A stretch of DNA of 11,397 nt from Rikenellaceae bacterium (GCA_031286025.1 JAITVB010000114.1:1-11397), one strand, 5' to 3'. Counted from the first letter of the stretch, positions 1-7,624 are shown. A program made the numbers and translations. Notes: a model not told the origin generated them from the sequence alone.

Positions 1-356
1 ATCAAATCACTTCGCTCGATCTGTCGGAATGTACCGCGTTGGCCAGTCTGGATTGCTACAATAACAGGCTCACTTCGCTCAATCTGTCGAGAAACACGGC
101 ATTGGTATACCTGAGTTGCGACGTGAATCAACTCTCTCTGATCAATCTCGGTGAGAATAATGTCAAATTGAAGCACATCCAAAGTTCGAGTAATCGTCTG
201 GACGCCGCGGCATTAAACGCAATATTCGAAAGTTTGCCCTCTTTGGGCCCCGTAGGCGCGACAGGCACGATTACCATATCCGGCAACCCGGGAGCATCTA
301 CATGCAACAAGGATATTGTCAGGAATAAGAATTGGAAGGTGATGGACGAAGGATAA
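1..356 (+). CDS. Leucine-rich-repeat surface protein, C-terminal end (partial)
   Basis: The start lies before the window. The reading frame is open from base 3 and ends at TAA 354-356. The visible 117 residues begin with two clear 21-residue leucine-rich repeats of pattern LTSLxLSxxTALxxLxCxxNx and a third, degenerate one (LSLINLGENNVKLKHI). A short tail follows with an ISGNPGAxxC motif and a terminal KNWKVMDEG, a cap I recognise from secreted Bacteroidota repeat proteins. Such proteins are usually secreted or surface-bound and act in adhesion or protein binding; the ligand here cannot be told. No sorting domain follows the repeats, so any anchor must be N-terminal and outside the window. The next gene starts 58 bp downstream on the same strand. 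An internal TTG at 39 is not the start, because the repeats continue upstream of it. Confidence 0.85.
   Translation, partial: QITSLDLSECTALASLDCYNNRLTSLNLSRNTALVYLSCDVNQLSLINLGENNVKLKHIQSSSNRLDAAALNAIFESLPSLGPVGATGTITISGNPGASTCNKDIVRNKNWKVMDEG
7..89 (+). repeat. 63-bp tandem DNA repeat coding for leucine-rich repeats
   Basis: Bases 7-26 and 70-89 are nearly identical (TCACTTCGCTC, then G or A, then ATCTGTCG), with one mismatch in 20 and an offset of exactly 63 bp. That is one 21-residue leucine-rich repeat. The similarity is at the DNA level and suggests recent unit duplication, or gene conversion within a longer array that extends left of the window. Confidence 0.75.
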
Positions 357-414
357 GACCGCGACAACCCGCCATCAACAGTACCCGAATCGTAATAAAT
401 CAAAACAATAGCAG

Positions 415-2550
415 ATGAAAAAAAAATTATTTCCCGTATTTGTGGCGCTCCTGGCGCTGTCCGGCTGTGAAAAGGATCCCGACGCCGGCACCGTGAATGC
501 GAGCGACAGGATCGAAACGATCGGGACGGCCAGAACCTATCTCGCCAGACAAGTCGAAGGCAACAACGTGTTGGTCAAATCGATGGTTGCGCTCACCGAC
601 AGAACCCCCGGGGGATGGAGGATCGAATTTACGGGGGGCTCTCCCGCGACTGTCGACCTGATGAACGGAAGCGATGCGGTGAACGGCCTCACGCCCAAGT
701 TGGTGGTGCGCCACAACGCCGACGGCTCGACCACCCTCTGGGTCGAGGAGGACGATCAATTGGTCGAAACGAAAGTCCAATTGACTGGGCCGATAGAAAC
801 TCCGATAATGCCCGGCCAATCGGGCGTCCCTCCGAAGTTGGATGTGCGCAGAGACAGCGAAGGGAAGTTGACCGTATGGTATAACGACCTGTACAACTAT
901 CCCGACGAGGGTTGGAAGAATACGGGCGTCAAAGTACACGCCGGCGAGGGTACGGGTTCGGAAGCCGAATCGGGGCCGATTCTCGCCATCATCGACAACG
1001 AGGCGAGGGGAGTCGTCGCCATATGGTTGAACGACAAAGAGCATACCAGTTACACCTTCGACAAATTTTCGCCGGCGCAGCGCTTCAATGTCATGAACGA
1101 CAGACTTGATATCCAGGAGGGCGGAACGGCTAAGGCACTGTTGCTTGTCAGCTCTTCGGAAGCCTGGATACCGACGGGTACGGGTGAATGGATCGACCGG
1201 TGGGAACTCAACGACCCGGAGCTCCCGACGCGCGTCGGCTATGTGCAGCCTTGCGAATACAGCACGATCGAGAGCATCCTCCCCTCGGGCAGAGGAGAGG
1301 GTGAATATATCGTCACGATTCGCAACTTGGCTTCCAATCTCAACAAGACCGATTTAAGCGACATCCACGCTTTGGTACTCAACGTGAATACGGACAAGGT
1401 CCCCAAACTCGTGACATCGACGTGGTTTAACTTAAGCAGCCTGTTGCCGCAAAGCGGCAACAGCGTCATCGTGAAGCCCAACAGCACTGTCGATATCTCC
1501 ATGACACAAGTGATCAAGGAGTTCCAGGAGGGATTCGTGAGCGCCATGAGGATCGCGGCCACCGACGACGTGACCGCCGGATGGGTGTGGGCCGACAAGC
1601 CGGGTACGGAGACCGGCGAAGGTGCCGTAACTGCCATAAGCGTGCTGACCCCGTCGAATTCGGGCCTCAATACGAAGATCCGGGTGACGACAGGCCCTGT
1701 GGAGGGCAATGTCGTGGTGGCGGCCAAGGTGAACGGCAGGATCGTCTGGAGTTGGCATATCTGGGTCACCGACTACGATCCCGAAACGATGTTCTATAAA
1801 TACACATCGAAGGGCGAAGCGAGGTTGGGAGCGCCCGATGCGGGTACGTCCCACATTTTCATGGATCGTAACCTCGGTGCGTTGGGCAACACGTATACTC
1901 CCGGCTCCGACGACTATTCCGCATTCGGAATGTTCTACCAGTGGGGGCGCAAAGACCCGCTCCCGGGCAACCTGAACGACCGGCGGGGGGGCGACGTGAA
2001 CACATTGCCCGTCATATACAAGCCCGGCGCGGAGGCGGGAACCGCCGTGTCGTTGGTAAGTCCGAGCGTGACCGCCGGAATAAGGTACAGCATAGAACAC
2101 CCCGACGCATTTATCTACACGCCGAATTCCCTGACGGGGTTTTGGTCGTGGAACGACCTGTCGGTGGAAACGTTGGCGAACCTCTGGTACGACAGAACCG
2201 ATGTTTCGGACAAAGTGGTCAAAAGCGTCTACGATCCGTGTCCCGCCGGATGGCGCCTGCCGTCGAAAGGCGTCCTCGAAGGATACGATCCGACCGAAGA
2301 CGTGGCCACCATTCTGGCGAACAAGGGCTATAAGGATACTCCGTACGGGTATATACCCCTGGCGGGATATGTGGACTACCTGGGCCATCTTGTCCCGGAT
2401 GTGGCCCGTTTTGCGTTTTACACCTCGCAATACGACATCCCCATATGGTTCAGCGAATGGGCAAACGGCAGAAGGTACGAGACTACGGGCGGAAACCAGT
2501 TGTCGAAGTATGGCTCAAATGCCTACAGCATCCGGTGCATAAAAGAGTAG
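415..2550 (+). CDS. Surface lipoprotein with DUF4988-like repeats and FISUMP-like C-terminal domain
   Basis: Predicted 711-residue outer-membrane lipoprotein. Residues 1-18 form a type II signal peptide with lipobox LSGC (Cys18). The residues after Cys18, EKDPD, are acidic like Bacteroidota lipoprotein export signals, which suggests display on the cell surface. Residues about 67-210 hold three degenerate hairpin units (TPKLVVRHNADG at 93, PPKLDVRRDSEG at 139, PILAIIDNEARG at 188), each followed by a W-x-N/E-D/E pattern, like DUF4988-type regions. Residues about 405-455 include VVVAAKVNGRIVWSWHIW, common in Bacteroidota surface proteins. Residues about 459-711 resemble the FISUMP paralogous domain: FMDRNLGAL, FGMFYQWGRKDP, YDPCPAGWRLP and a terminal SIRCIKE. 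The ATG at 415 is the only start that leaves an intact signal peptide. The biochemical function is unknown; adhesion or glycan binding is an inference. It may share a transcript with both neighbours. Confidence 0.85.
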   Translation: MKKKLFPVFVALLALSGCEKDPDAGTVNASDRIETIGTARTYLARQVEGNNVLVKSMVALTDRTPGGWRIEFTGGSPATVDLMNGSDAVNGLTPKLVVRHNADGSTTLWVEEDDQLVETKVQLTGPIETPIMPGQSGVPPKLDVRRDSEGKLTVWYNDLYNYPDEGWKNTGVKVHAGEGTGSEAESGPILAIIDNEARGVVAIWLNDKEHTSYTFDKFSPAQRFNVMNDRLDIQEGGTAKALLLVSSSEAWIPTGTGEWIDRWELNDPELPTRVGYVQPCEYSTIESILPSGRGEGEYIVTIRNLASNLNKTDLSDIHALVLNVNTDKVPKLVTSTWFNLSSLLPQSGNSVIVKPNSTVDISMTQVIKEFQEGFVSAMRIAATDDVTAGWVWADKPGTETGEGAVTAISVLTPSNSGLNTKIRVTTGPVEGNVVVAAKVNGRIVWSWHIWVTDYDPETMFYKYTSKGEARLGAPDAGTSHIFMDRNLGALGNTYTPGSDDYSAFGMFYQWGRKDPLPGNLNDRRGGDVNTLPVIYKPGAEAGTAVSLVSPSVTAGIRYSIEHPDAFIYTPNSLTGFWSWNDLSVETLANLWYDRTDVSDKVVKSVYDPCPAGWRLPSKGVLEGYDPTEDVATILANKGYKDTPYGYIPLAGYVDYLGHLVPDVARFAFYTSQYDIPIWFSEWANGRRYETTGGNQLSKYGSNAYSIRCIKE
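1441..1463. repeat. Perfect intragenic inverted repeat (10-bp stem, 3-base loop)
   Basis: CTGTTGCCGC (1441-1450), a loop AAA, and GCGGCAACAG (1454-1463) form a perfect 10-bp hairpin inside the lipoprotein gene, over codons 343-350 (LLPQSGNS). There is no T-run after it, so it does not look like an intrinsic terminator. It may be chance, a pause or RNA structure, or the footprint of a repeat. Confidence 0.7.
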
Positions 2551-2633
2551 GGGTGGGGCAGGATAAGGGATTATTCCGAAAATGCGAGGATCGTATCGCC
2601 TGAATTGAAATGTCAACTTTGATTCTTTGATAA

Positions 2634-4559
2634 ATGAAGAGTTATTTCGCCGTCCCTGTTGCGATACTCGCCTGCGTGGCCATGATGATTTCCTGCAGGA
2701 AAGAACCAACGGATCAGTATTATACGGTTACCGTAACCAACGTCGGGAACGGTACGGGGACAGCAAGTCCCACCGAAGCCGACGAGGGCGCCATCATAAC
2801 ACTGACGGCAACTCCCGACGAGGGATTTGCTTTCGACAGATGGACGGTCACGAGTGGCAATGTCGAGTTGGAGGAGGTATCGGCCAGTCCCGCGACATTC
2901 TCCATGCCCGTGGGAAATGTCGCCGTTCAAGCGGAATTTGTCAGGATCAAATCTCTTGAAGGTGCTGTTTATCATGAAAGTGTCGGGGCATGGATCGTCC
3001 CGCAAAACGATCCGTATGCTCTTGCGAACTTCCGGACGGCCCATAATAATTTATTTGCGGGAGACCTTGCCCGTTCCGGCGAATCTCCTGACACGCGAAG
3101 CCTGACAGCGACACACTATGCACTGAAGATCTTCCCCAAAAACGAGGATGAAGAATGGCAAATAGAGTTAATGGAAGACGTAAAAGTTTCATATATTCCG
3201 TTTAACTATGTGGGGTTGACGGAGCAGGAAGCCCAGGAACTGGAAACGGCAAGGACTTCCGAAAGACCGGTATTCACGGAGGTCAGCCCGTATGTCGTTA
3301 CCGATGATGATGTGGTACGAACCGTCGAGGGTCCGGTAGAGGAAAGCGTATCTTATGTTATGCCCGTTCTGTACGCCGTATGGCCCGTTGACAAACCACT
3401 GCCGGGCGATATGGACTATAAAATCGATTACGAGGTTTTTTTACCTGTCGGCGAAGTGCAGGCCCGCGGCGCAATGTGGAATGAAAACACCTTGCGATCT
3501 TTGGAGAACGAGGCAATAAGGCTTGCGTTGGGGCATTCCGCCGCCCCGGCACCGCCGATGACAAGGGCGGAAGTCGTTCTTAGCGGTCAATTCGGGGTGT
3601 GGGACCCATTGAGGATGATCAGGGTTCCGGTACCCAGAATCAAAGTAAAATTTCAATTAGGCTCCAATATAACGGAAACCGACGCGGATGAAGACGGTTA
3701 TTTCAGCATTACCGCCGGTTCGATTCCGGCCGATGCCTCCTGGAATATCGTATTTCAAAGCCCGAAATGGAAAATAACAAGAGAAAGCTCAACGACTCCG
3801 AAGAATTTTTTTCAGGGGGATGTTTTCCAGACAGCTTTCTGGTCAGGCACGAATACGCATATACGCCCTACCGTTCAATCTGTCGATGCCACAATAATCA
3901 ACTCGCTGAATCATTTTTATTATACGAACCATAATCTTACAAGATGGGAAGTCCCCGGCGGGATCCGCATAATAGCGGACAACGACACCAATTACAGCTA
4001 TAACGGATTATTCTCTTACGGCAGCGGCAACTCCTGCCATATTACCATTTACAGAAACAATATCGTCAACAGGAATATTCTGGCAGGGACGGTTTTCCAC
4101 GAGTTGGGACATTTCGTTCACTTTAAGGAACGGGGAGGATATAGCGGTATGAAAATTGCCGACAGGTTTTTGCAGGAATCTTTTGCCAGCTATGTCGGTT
4201 GGTATTTGACGGAAGACTATTATGCCAAGTTGGGTTATGTAAAGATCCGGGGCGAGGATATCTCGGGACAAGCCAGGCAGTCCTGGCAAAAAACGACCAC
4301 CGGGGATTGGGGTTGTTATTCTCCTTTGTTTGTTGATTTGGTGGACGATTTCAATCAGGCGTCAAATTACGGAAACCCCACCTACAATCATGATGAGATC
4401 AAAGGTTTGCATTATTCGGTCATCATGAAAATCGCCAGGGAAAGTTCCAATTGGACGTCGTGTAAAGGCATACTCCGGGAAGCGCTTACAGGTTCGGATT
4501 TGAATACATTCTTGGAGCCGTATGATTATTGGTTTCACATGAATCGGACAGGATACTGA
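2634..4559 (+). CDS. Lipoprotein with InlB-type B repeat and HELGH zinc-peptidase motif
   Basis: Predicted 641-residue surface lipoprotein with the fold markers of a metallopeptidase. The signal peptide ends in lipobox MISC (Cys21), followed by the charged residues RKEPTD. Residues about 29-103 match a divergent InlB B-repeat (YYTVTVTNVGNGTGTASP, ITLTATPDEGFAFDRWTV, FSMPVGNVAVQAEF). Residues about 150-275 are a beta-rich region I cannot name. Residues about 312-372 look like a carboxypeptidase-regulatory or transthyretin-like sandwich (VPRIKVKFQLG, TDADEDGYFSIT). HELGHFVH at 489-496 supplies two His ligands (489, 493) and the catalytic Glu490; E515 in QESFASYVGW is the likely third ligand, as in gluzincins. 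The family is not recognised. Substrates could be host or dietary proteins or glycoproteins; this is inferred. It starts 83 bp after the upstream lipoprotein gene and looks somewhat more AT-rich than the genes on the right. Confidence 0.82.
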   Translation: MKSYFAVPVAILACVAMMISCRKEPTDQYYTVTVTNVGNGTGTASPTEADEGAIITLTATPDEGFAFDRWTVTSGNVELEEVSASPATFSMPVGNVAVQAEFVRIKSLEGAVYHESVGAWIVPQNDPYALANFRTAHNNLFAGDLARSGESPDTRSLTATHYALKIFPKNEDEEWQIELMEDVKVSYIPFNYVGLTEQEAQELETARTSERPVFTEVSPYVVTDDDVVRTVEGPVEESVSYVMPVLYAVWPVDKPLPGDMDYKIDYEVFLPVGEVQARGAMWNENTLRSLENEAIRLALGHSAAPAPPMTRAEVVLSGQFGVWDPLRMIRVPVPRIKVKFQLGSNITETDADEDGYFSITAGSIPADASWNIVFQSPKWKITRESSTTPKNFFQGDVFQTAFWSGTNTHIRPTVQSVDATIINSLNHFYYTNHNLTRWEVPGGIRIIADNDTNYSYNGLFSYGSGNSCHITIYRNNIVNRNILAGTVFHELGHFVHFKERGGYSGMKIADRFLQESFASYVGWYLTEDYYAKLGYVKIRGEDISGQARQSWQKTTTGDWGCYSPLFVDLVDDFNQASNYGNPTYNHDEIKGLHYSVIMKIARESSNWTSCKGILREALTGSDLNTFLEPYDYWFHMNRTGY

Positions 4560-4721
4560 AAAACAGAGGAATAATGTCGTAAATAATTGAGTGCGCATTC
4601 GACCCCACGTTTACAGAAGAACAGAAGGCCGGCGAATCGAGGGTTGAGGGGACGTCCCCGACCTCGACAACAACCCGCTACGCTCAACGACGGACTACGT
4701 GCCGATGCCTCGTCCGCGCTT
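4560..4721. other. Convergent intergenic spacer with nested inverted repeats
   Basis: This 162-bp gap separates the + strand lipoprotein from the - strand gmk gene. It holds a 12-bp perfect palindrome GGGGACGTCCCC (4648-4659) flanked by TCGAGG (4637-4642) and CCTCGA (4662-4667), which can pair. A second outer pair is GGGTTG (4641-4646) with CAACCC (4671-4676). The likely role is termination for the two converging transcripts, but no T-run follows on either strand. No credible gene is seen. Confidence 0.55.
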
Positions 4722-5288
4722 TTATTTCCCGATGAACCCGCGGACAAGGTTTTCTATCTCGACTTCTGCCGCCTCAAGGCGGTCGTTGATCACGATCCGG
4801 TCGAACTTTTCGGCGTAGCCGATCTCTTCTGTCGCCTTGCTTATGCGGCGGGCAATCACCTCGGGCGAATCCGTCCCCCGCGCCACGAGCCGTTTTTCGA
4901 GCTCGCAGACCGACGGCGGCATAATGAAAACCGAAAGTGCCGCCGCTCCGAAGATTCGCTTGAGGCTCAGCGCCCCTTTCACGTCGATGTCGAACACGAT
5001 TGTGCGGCCCCCGGCCCAGATGCGGTCGACCTCGGAACGCAACGTCCCGTAGCACGTCCCGGCATAGACCTCTTCCCACTCGACGAACTCGCCGGACTCG
5101 ACCCGGCGACGAAACTCGCTGCCCGAGAGGAAATAGTATTCGCGCCCGTCCTGCTCCCGCCCCCGCGGCGCACGACTGGTGGCCGACACCGAAAATTCCA
5201 GTTCCGGAAACGCCCGCAACAGGCGTCCGATCAACGTACTCTTACCCGAACCCGAAGGGGCCGAAAATATGACCACTTTTCCCGTCAT
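4722..5288 (-). CDS. gmk: Guanylate kinase
   Basis: Phosphorylates GMP (and dGMP) to GDP with ATP in the cytoplasm, a required step in GTP supply. The 188 residues match the usual bacterial length. The P-loop is APSGSGKS (10-17). The GMP-binding part follows: SVSATSRAPRGREQDGREYYF (two overlapping pieces from residue 33 to 53), FVEWEEVYAGTCYGT (68-82), and the FDIDVKGA strand (99-106). The lid region carries RLVARG and ARRISKA with conserved arginines. The ATG at 5288 gives MTGKVVIFSAPSG, as in relatives, and is preceded by GGAAGAAG (5291-5298, minus strand). An in-frame GTG at 5315 would add nine residues without family support. The stop TAA is at 4724-4722. It lies 31 bp downstream of yicC, so the two are probably co-transcribed. 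Confidence 0.97.
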   Translation of the reverse strand: MTGKVVIFSAPSGSGKSTLIGRLLRAFPELEFSVSATSRAPRGREQDGREYYFLSGSEFRRRVESGEFVEWEEVYAGTCYGTLRSEVDRIWAGGRTIVFDIDVKGALSLKRIFGAAALSVFIMPPSVCELEKRLVARGTDSPEVIARRISKATEEIGYAEKFDRIVINDRLEAAEVEIENLVRGFIGK

Positions 5289-5319
5289 CACTTCTTCCAA
5301 CGATCGCCGGCCCACCGGC

Positions 5320-6204
5320 CTACAATATATTCAAAAGCTGTTCCTTGATCTTTTCGAGTTCGTCCTTCATCCGGACGACGATCTTTTGGATGTTGGCCTC
5401 GTTTGCTTTCGACCCCATCGTGTTGATCTCGCGACCCATCTCCTGGGCGATGAAGCCGAGCTTGCGGCCCACGCCCTCCTCTTCGCGCACCACCTCGCGG
5501 AAATAGTTGCAGTGGTTGGTCAAACGCACCTTTTCCTCGGTAATGTCGAGCTTCTCGACGTAGAAGATCATTTCCTGCTCCAGTCGGTTGCTGTCGACCG
5601 GGATTTTCATCGCTTCGACGGTTTCGCGGATGCGTTTTTTGACCGTTTCGCAACGGGCGGACTCATAGGGAGCAACCTCGTCGCGCAGGGTTTCGATCCG
5701 GGTCACGCGCTCCAACAGGTCGGCGATCAGGATCGCCCCTTCCTGCGCCCGGAAAGCGTCGAACCGGTCGAAAGCTTCGGTCACGGCGCGTTTCAGCGCG
5801 GCCGCCTCGTCTTCGGGTAGCGCCGCCACCTCGTTCTGCACCACCTCGGGCAGGCGCAGCACCGCTTGAACGGCGTTGGCCGCCATCGGCGGATCGTGGA
5901 TATCGAGGCCGTTGTCGTGGCAAATCGCGGTCAACTGTCGGAAATAATCGTTAAAGGCCGTCCGGTTCAGGGTCACCGTTCCGGTCGCATTATCCGATTC
6001 GTAACCGATGTGGATGTCGGCCTTGCCCCGCTGCAACCGCTTGGCGGCCTCGGCGCGGATCTCGTACTCGTAGGGACGGTAGATCGACGGAGCTTTGACC
6101 GTCAGATCCAACTGCTTGCTGTTGAGCGAACGCACCTCGACAGTGATTTTCCGGGTGCCGGCCTGTGCTTCGGCCTTACCGTAGCCGGTCATTGATTTGA
6201 TCAT
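5320..6204 (-). CDS. yicC: YicC-family endoribonuclease
   Basis: 294-residue cytoplasmic protein of the YicC/YloC family (N-terminal YicC-like domain, C-terminal DUF1732). The E. coli member is known as an endoribonuclease acting on small RNAs; the Bacteroidota substrate is not known. Family hallmarks seen: the start MIKSMTGYGKA, EVRSLNSKQLDL (23-34), QEMIFYVEKLDITEEKVRL (210-228), and the near-invariant tail with GRKLGFIAQEMGREINTMGS (246-265) and KANEANIQKIVVRMKDELEK (266-285). The ATG at 6204 is chosen because MIKSMTGYG is the conserved N-terminus and because a TATCTTTG promoter element sits just upstream at 6229-6236. A longer in-frame extension to 6291 would overlap the MATE gene end and has no homology. 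gmk follows after 31 bp. Confidence 0.95.
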   Translation of the reverse strand: MIKSMTGYGKAEAQAGTRKITVEVRSLNSKQLDLTVKAPSIYRPYEYEIRAEAAKRLQRGKADIHIGYESDNATGTVTLNRTAFNDYFRQLTAICHDNGLDIHDPPMAANAVQAVLRLPEVVQNEVAALPEDEAAALKRAVTEAFDRFDAFRAQEGAILIADLLERVTRIETLRDEVAPYESARCETVKKRIRETVEAMKIPVDSNRLEQEMIFYVEKLDITEEKVRLTNHCNYFREVVREEEGVGRKLGFIAQEMGREINTMGSKANEANIQKIVVRMKDELEKIKEQLLNIL

Positions 6205-6228
6205 TGAGTATGATGGTTTTATTGAAAG

Positions 6229-6236
6229 CAAAGATA
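6229..6236 (-). promoter_or_regulatory. Bacteroidota-type -7 promoter element for yicC-gmk
   Basis: On the minus strand the sequence reads TATCTTTG, a perfect match to the Bacteroidota primary sigma -7 consensus TAnnTTTG. It ends 24 bases before the yicC ATG at 6204, which fits a short leader. A matching -33 TTG is not evident at the usual spacing. It implies that yicC-gmk can be transcribed independently of the upstream MATE gene. Confidence 0.6.
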
Positions 6237-6262
6237 GGGAAAAAAAAGGAACGGACACAGGG

Positions 6263-7624
6263 TTACCCTTCGGCCATCGCCCGCCACTCACGTCCGCGAA
6301 CGACTGCCTTACGTTTCCATTTTCCTGAAAAATAGTAGGTCAATACGGCGACCATCCCTACCGTCCAACCGAAAGGCATCGCCCACCAGATGCCCTCGCA
6401 GCCCATCTTGCCCGATAGCCAGGCCGCCGCCGGTACCCGCACCAACCACAGCGACAACAGTGTCACGATCATCGGGAACACCGCCGCCCCCGCTCCGCGC
6501 AACAGGCCGTTAATGGTGATCATCACCGCGAAGATGAGGTAGAAGGCATTGAGGATCAGCAGGTACTTGTGCCCGATGGCGATCACCGCCGGATCGGTGG
6601 TGAAAACGTTTATCAGCGGGTTGGCCCCCAGAATGAGTGCGGTGTTGATCGCCAGGCACGTGCCGAGCGACATCAGCAACGTGGCCCGCAGCCCGCGGCC
6701 GATGCGGCGGAATTTTCCCGCCCCGACGTTCTGTCCGACGAAGGTGGTGAGCGCGGCCGAGAAATTCATCACAGGCAGGGCGGCAAACGTATCGATGCGG
6801 TTCACCGCGCTGTAGGCCGCGATCACGTCCGTGCCGAAACCATTGACGATGCCCATCAGGGCCAACATTCCCACGGCGAGGAACGTCTGTTGGAAGCCGG
6901 CCGGCAGGCCCATTCGAATACATTGTTTGAAAATCTCGCCGTCGAACTTGGGGCGGAACAAATTGATCCGGATCACTTGGTTGCGCCGGTTGATATACCA
7001 CACCGCGAGCAGAAAGGCAACCCCCTGCGAAATGACCGTCGCCCAGGCCGCCCCGGCTACGCCCAAGCCGAAAACGGCGATAAACAGCAGGTCGAGGACA
7101 ATATTCAGTATCGACGAAACAATCAAAAAATAGAGCGGCGTCTTCGAATCGCCCACCCCGCGCAGGATCGCCGCCACAGCGTTGTAGCCGGAGAGCAGGA
7201 TCGATCCCGAGAAATAGATTTGCAGGTAGGTCTTCGCCATCGGGACGATCTCTTCGGGCAGCGCCATGAGTCGCAGGATCGACTCGCTGAAGGCGATGCC
7301 GACCACCGTAATGACAATGGCCGCGACGAAAAGAAAAATGAAGAGGGTGTCGCACGTGGCGGTCACCCTGGTGTAGCGCTTGGCCCCGAAATACTGTGAA
7401 ATGACGATCGACGACCCAATACCGATACCGATCACCAGGGCGATGGTCAGGAACACGACGGGTGTGCTCGCCCCGACGGCCGCCAACGCTTCCTTGCCCA
7501 GGAAGCGACCAACGATTACCGTATCGGCAAACTGATAAAGCTGCATAAAGACGTTACCGATCAACATCGGCAAGGCAAACTGAAAAATTTGCTTCGCTTC
7601 GCTCCCTTTCGTAAAATCTTTCAT
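6263..7624 (-). CDS. MATE-family efflux transporter
   Basis: 453-residue inner-membrane protein of the multidrug and toxin extrusion family, normally cation-driven (Na+ or H+) antiporters with 12 transmembrane helices. The twofold symmetry of the family is visible: ILRGVGDSKTPLYF (153-166) in the first half matches LLRGAGAAVFPMIV (374-387) in the second, and ISQYFGAKR (75-83) matches FVGQNVGAGK (295-304). The first helix carries FALPMLIGNVFMQLYQFADT, typical of the family. The substrate cannot be predicted. The ATG at 7624 (MKDFTKGSEAKQ) is chosen because family members begin this way. The frame stays open for 76 more codons upstream, but that part is basic and unlike MATE. It is transcribed away from serC; yicC follows after 58 bp. 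Confidence 0.95.
   Translation of the reverse strand: MKDFTKGSEAKQIFQFALPMLIGNVFMQLYQFADTVIVGRFLGKEALAAVGASTPVVFLTIALVIGIGIGSSIVISQYFGAKRYTRVTATCDTLFIFLFVAAIVITVVGIAFSESILRLMALPEEIVPMAKTYLQIYFSGSILLSGYNAVAAILRGVGDSKTPLYFLIVSSILNIVLDLLFIAVFGLGVAGAAWATVISQGVAFLLAVWYINRRNQVIRINLFRPKFDGEIFKQCIRMGLPAGFQQTFLAVGMLALMGIVNGFGTDVIAAYSAVNRIDTFAALPVMNFSAALTTFVGQNVGAGKFRRIGRGLRATLLMSLGTCLAINTALILGANPLINVFTTDPAVIAIGHKYLLILNAFYLIFAVMITINGLLRGAGAAVFPMIVTLLSLWLVRVPAAAWLSGKMGCEGIWWAMPFGWTVGMVAVLTYYFSGKWKRKAVVRGREWRAMAEG

Noticed and set aside
605..614. CCCCCGGGGG palindrome in the lipoprotein gene
   Set aside because: A 10-bp GC palindrome without a loop is expected by chance in GC-rich coding DNA, and it has no flanking structure.
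1432..2430. A 332-codon open frame antisense to the lipoprotein gene
   Set aside because: It has no recognisable motif, is rich in Arg, His and Gly as frames opposite GC-rich genes tend to be, and the sense frame has clear lipobox and FISUMP-like motifs.
4587..5348. A 253-codon plus-strand open frame over the gmk region
   Set aside because: It is the antisense shadow of gmk plus the spacer, with a Pro and Arg rich sequence and no motif.
6237..6262. Possible terminator after the MATE gene (eight T residues on the minus strand)
   Set aside because: No adequate stem precedes the T-run; only a 3-bp GGG/CCC pairing is available.
6569..7399. A 276-codon open frame antisense to the MATE gene
   Set aside because: Its composition is Arg, Gln and Asp rich with no hydrophobic core, while the opposite strand encodes a clear 12-helix transporter.
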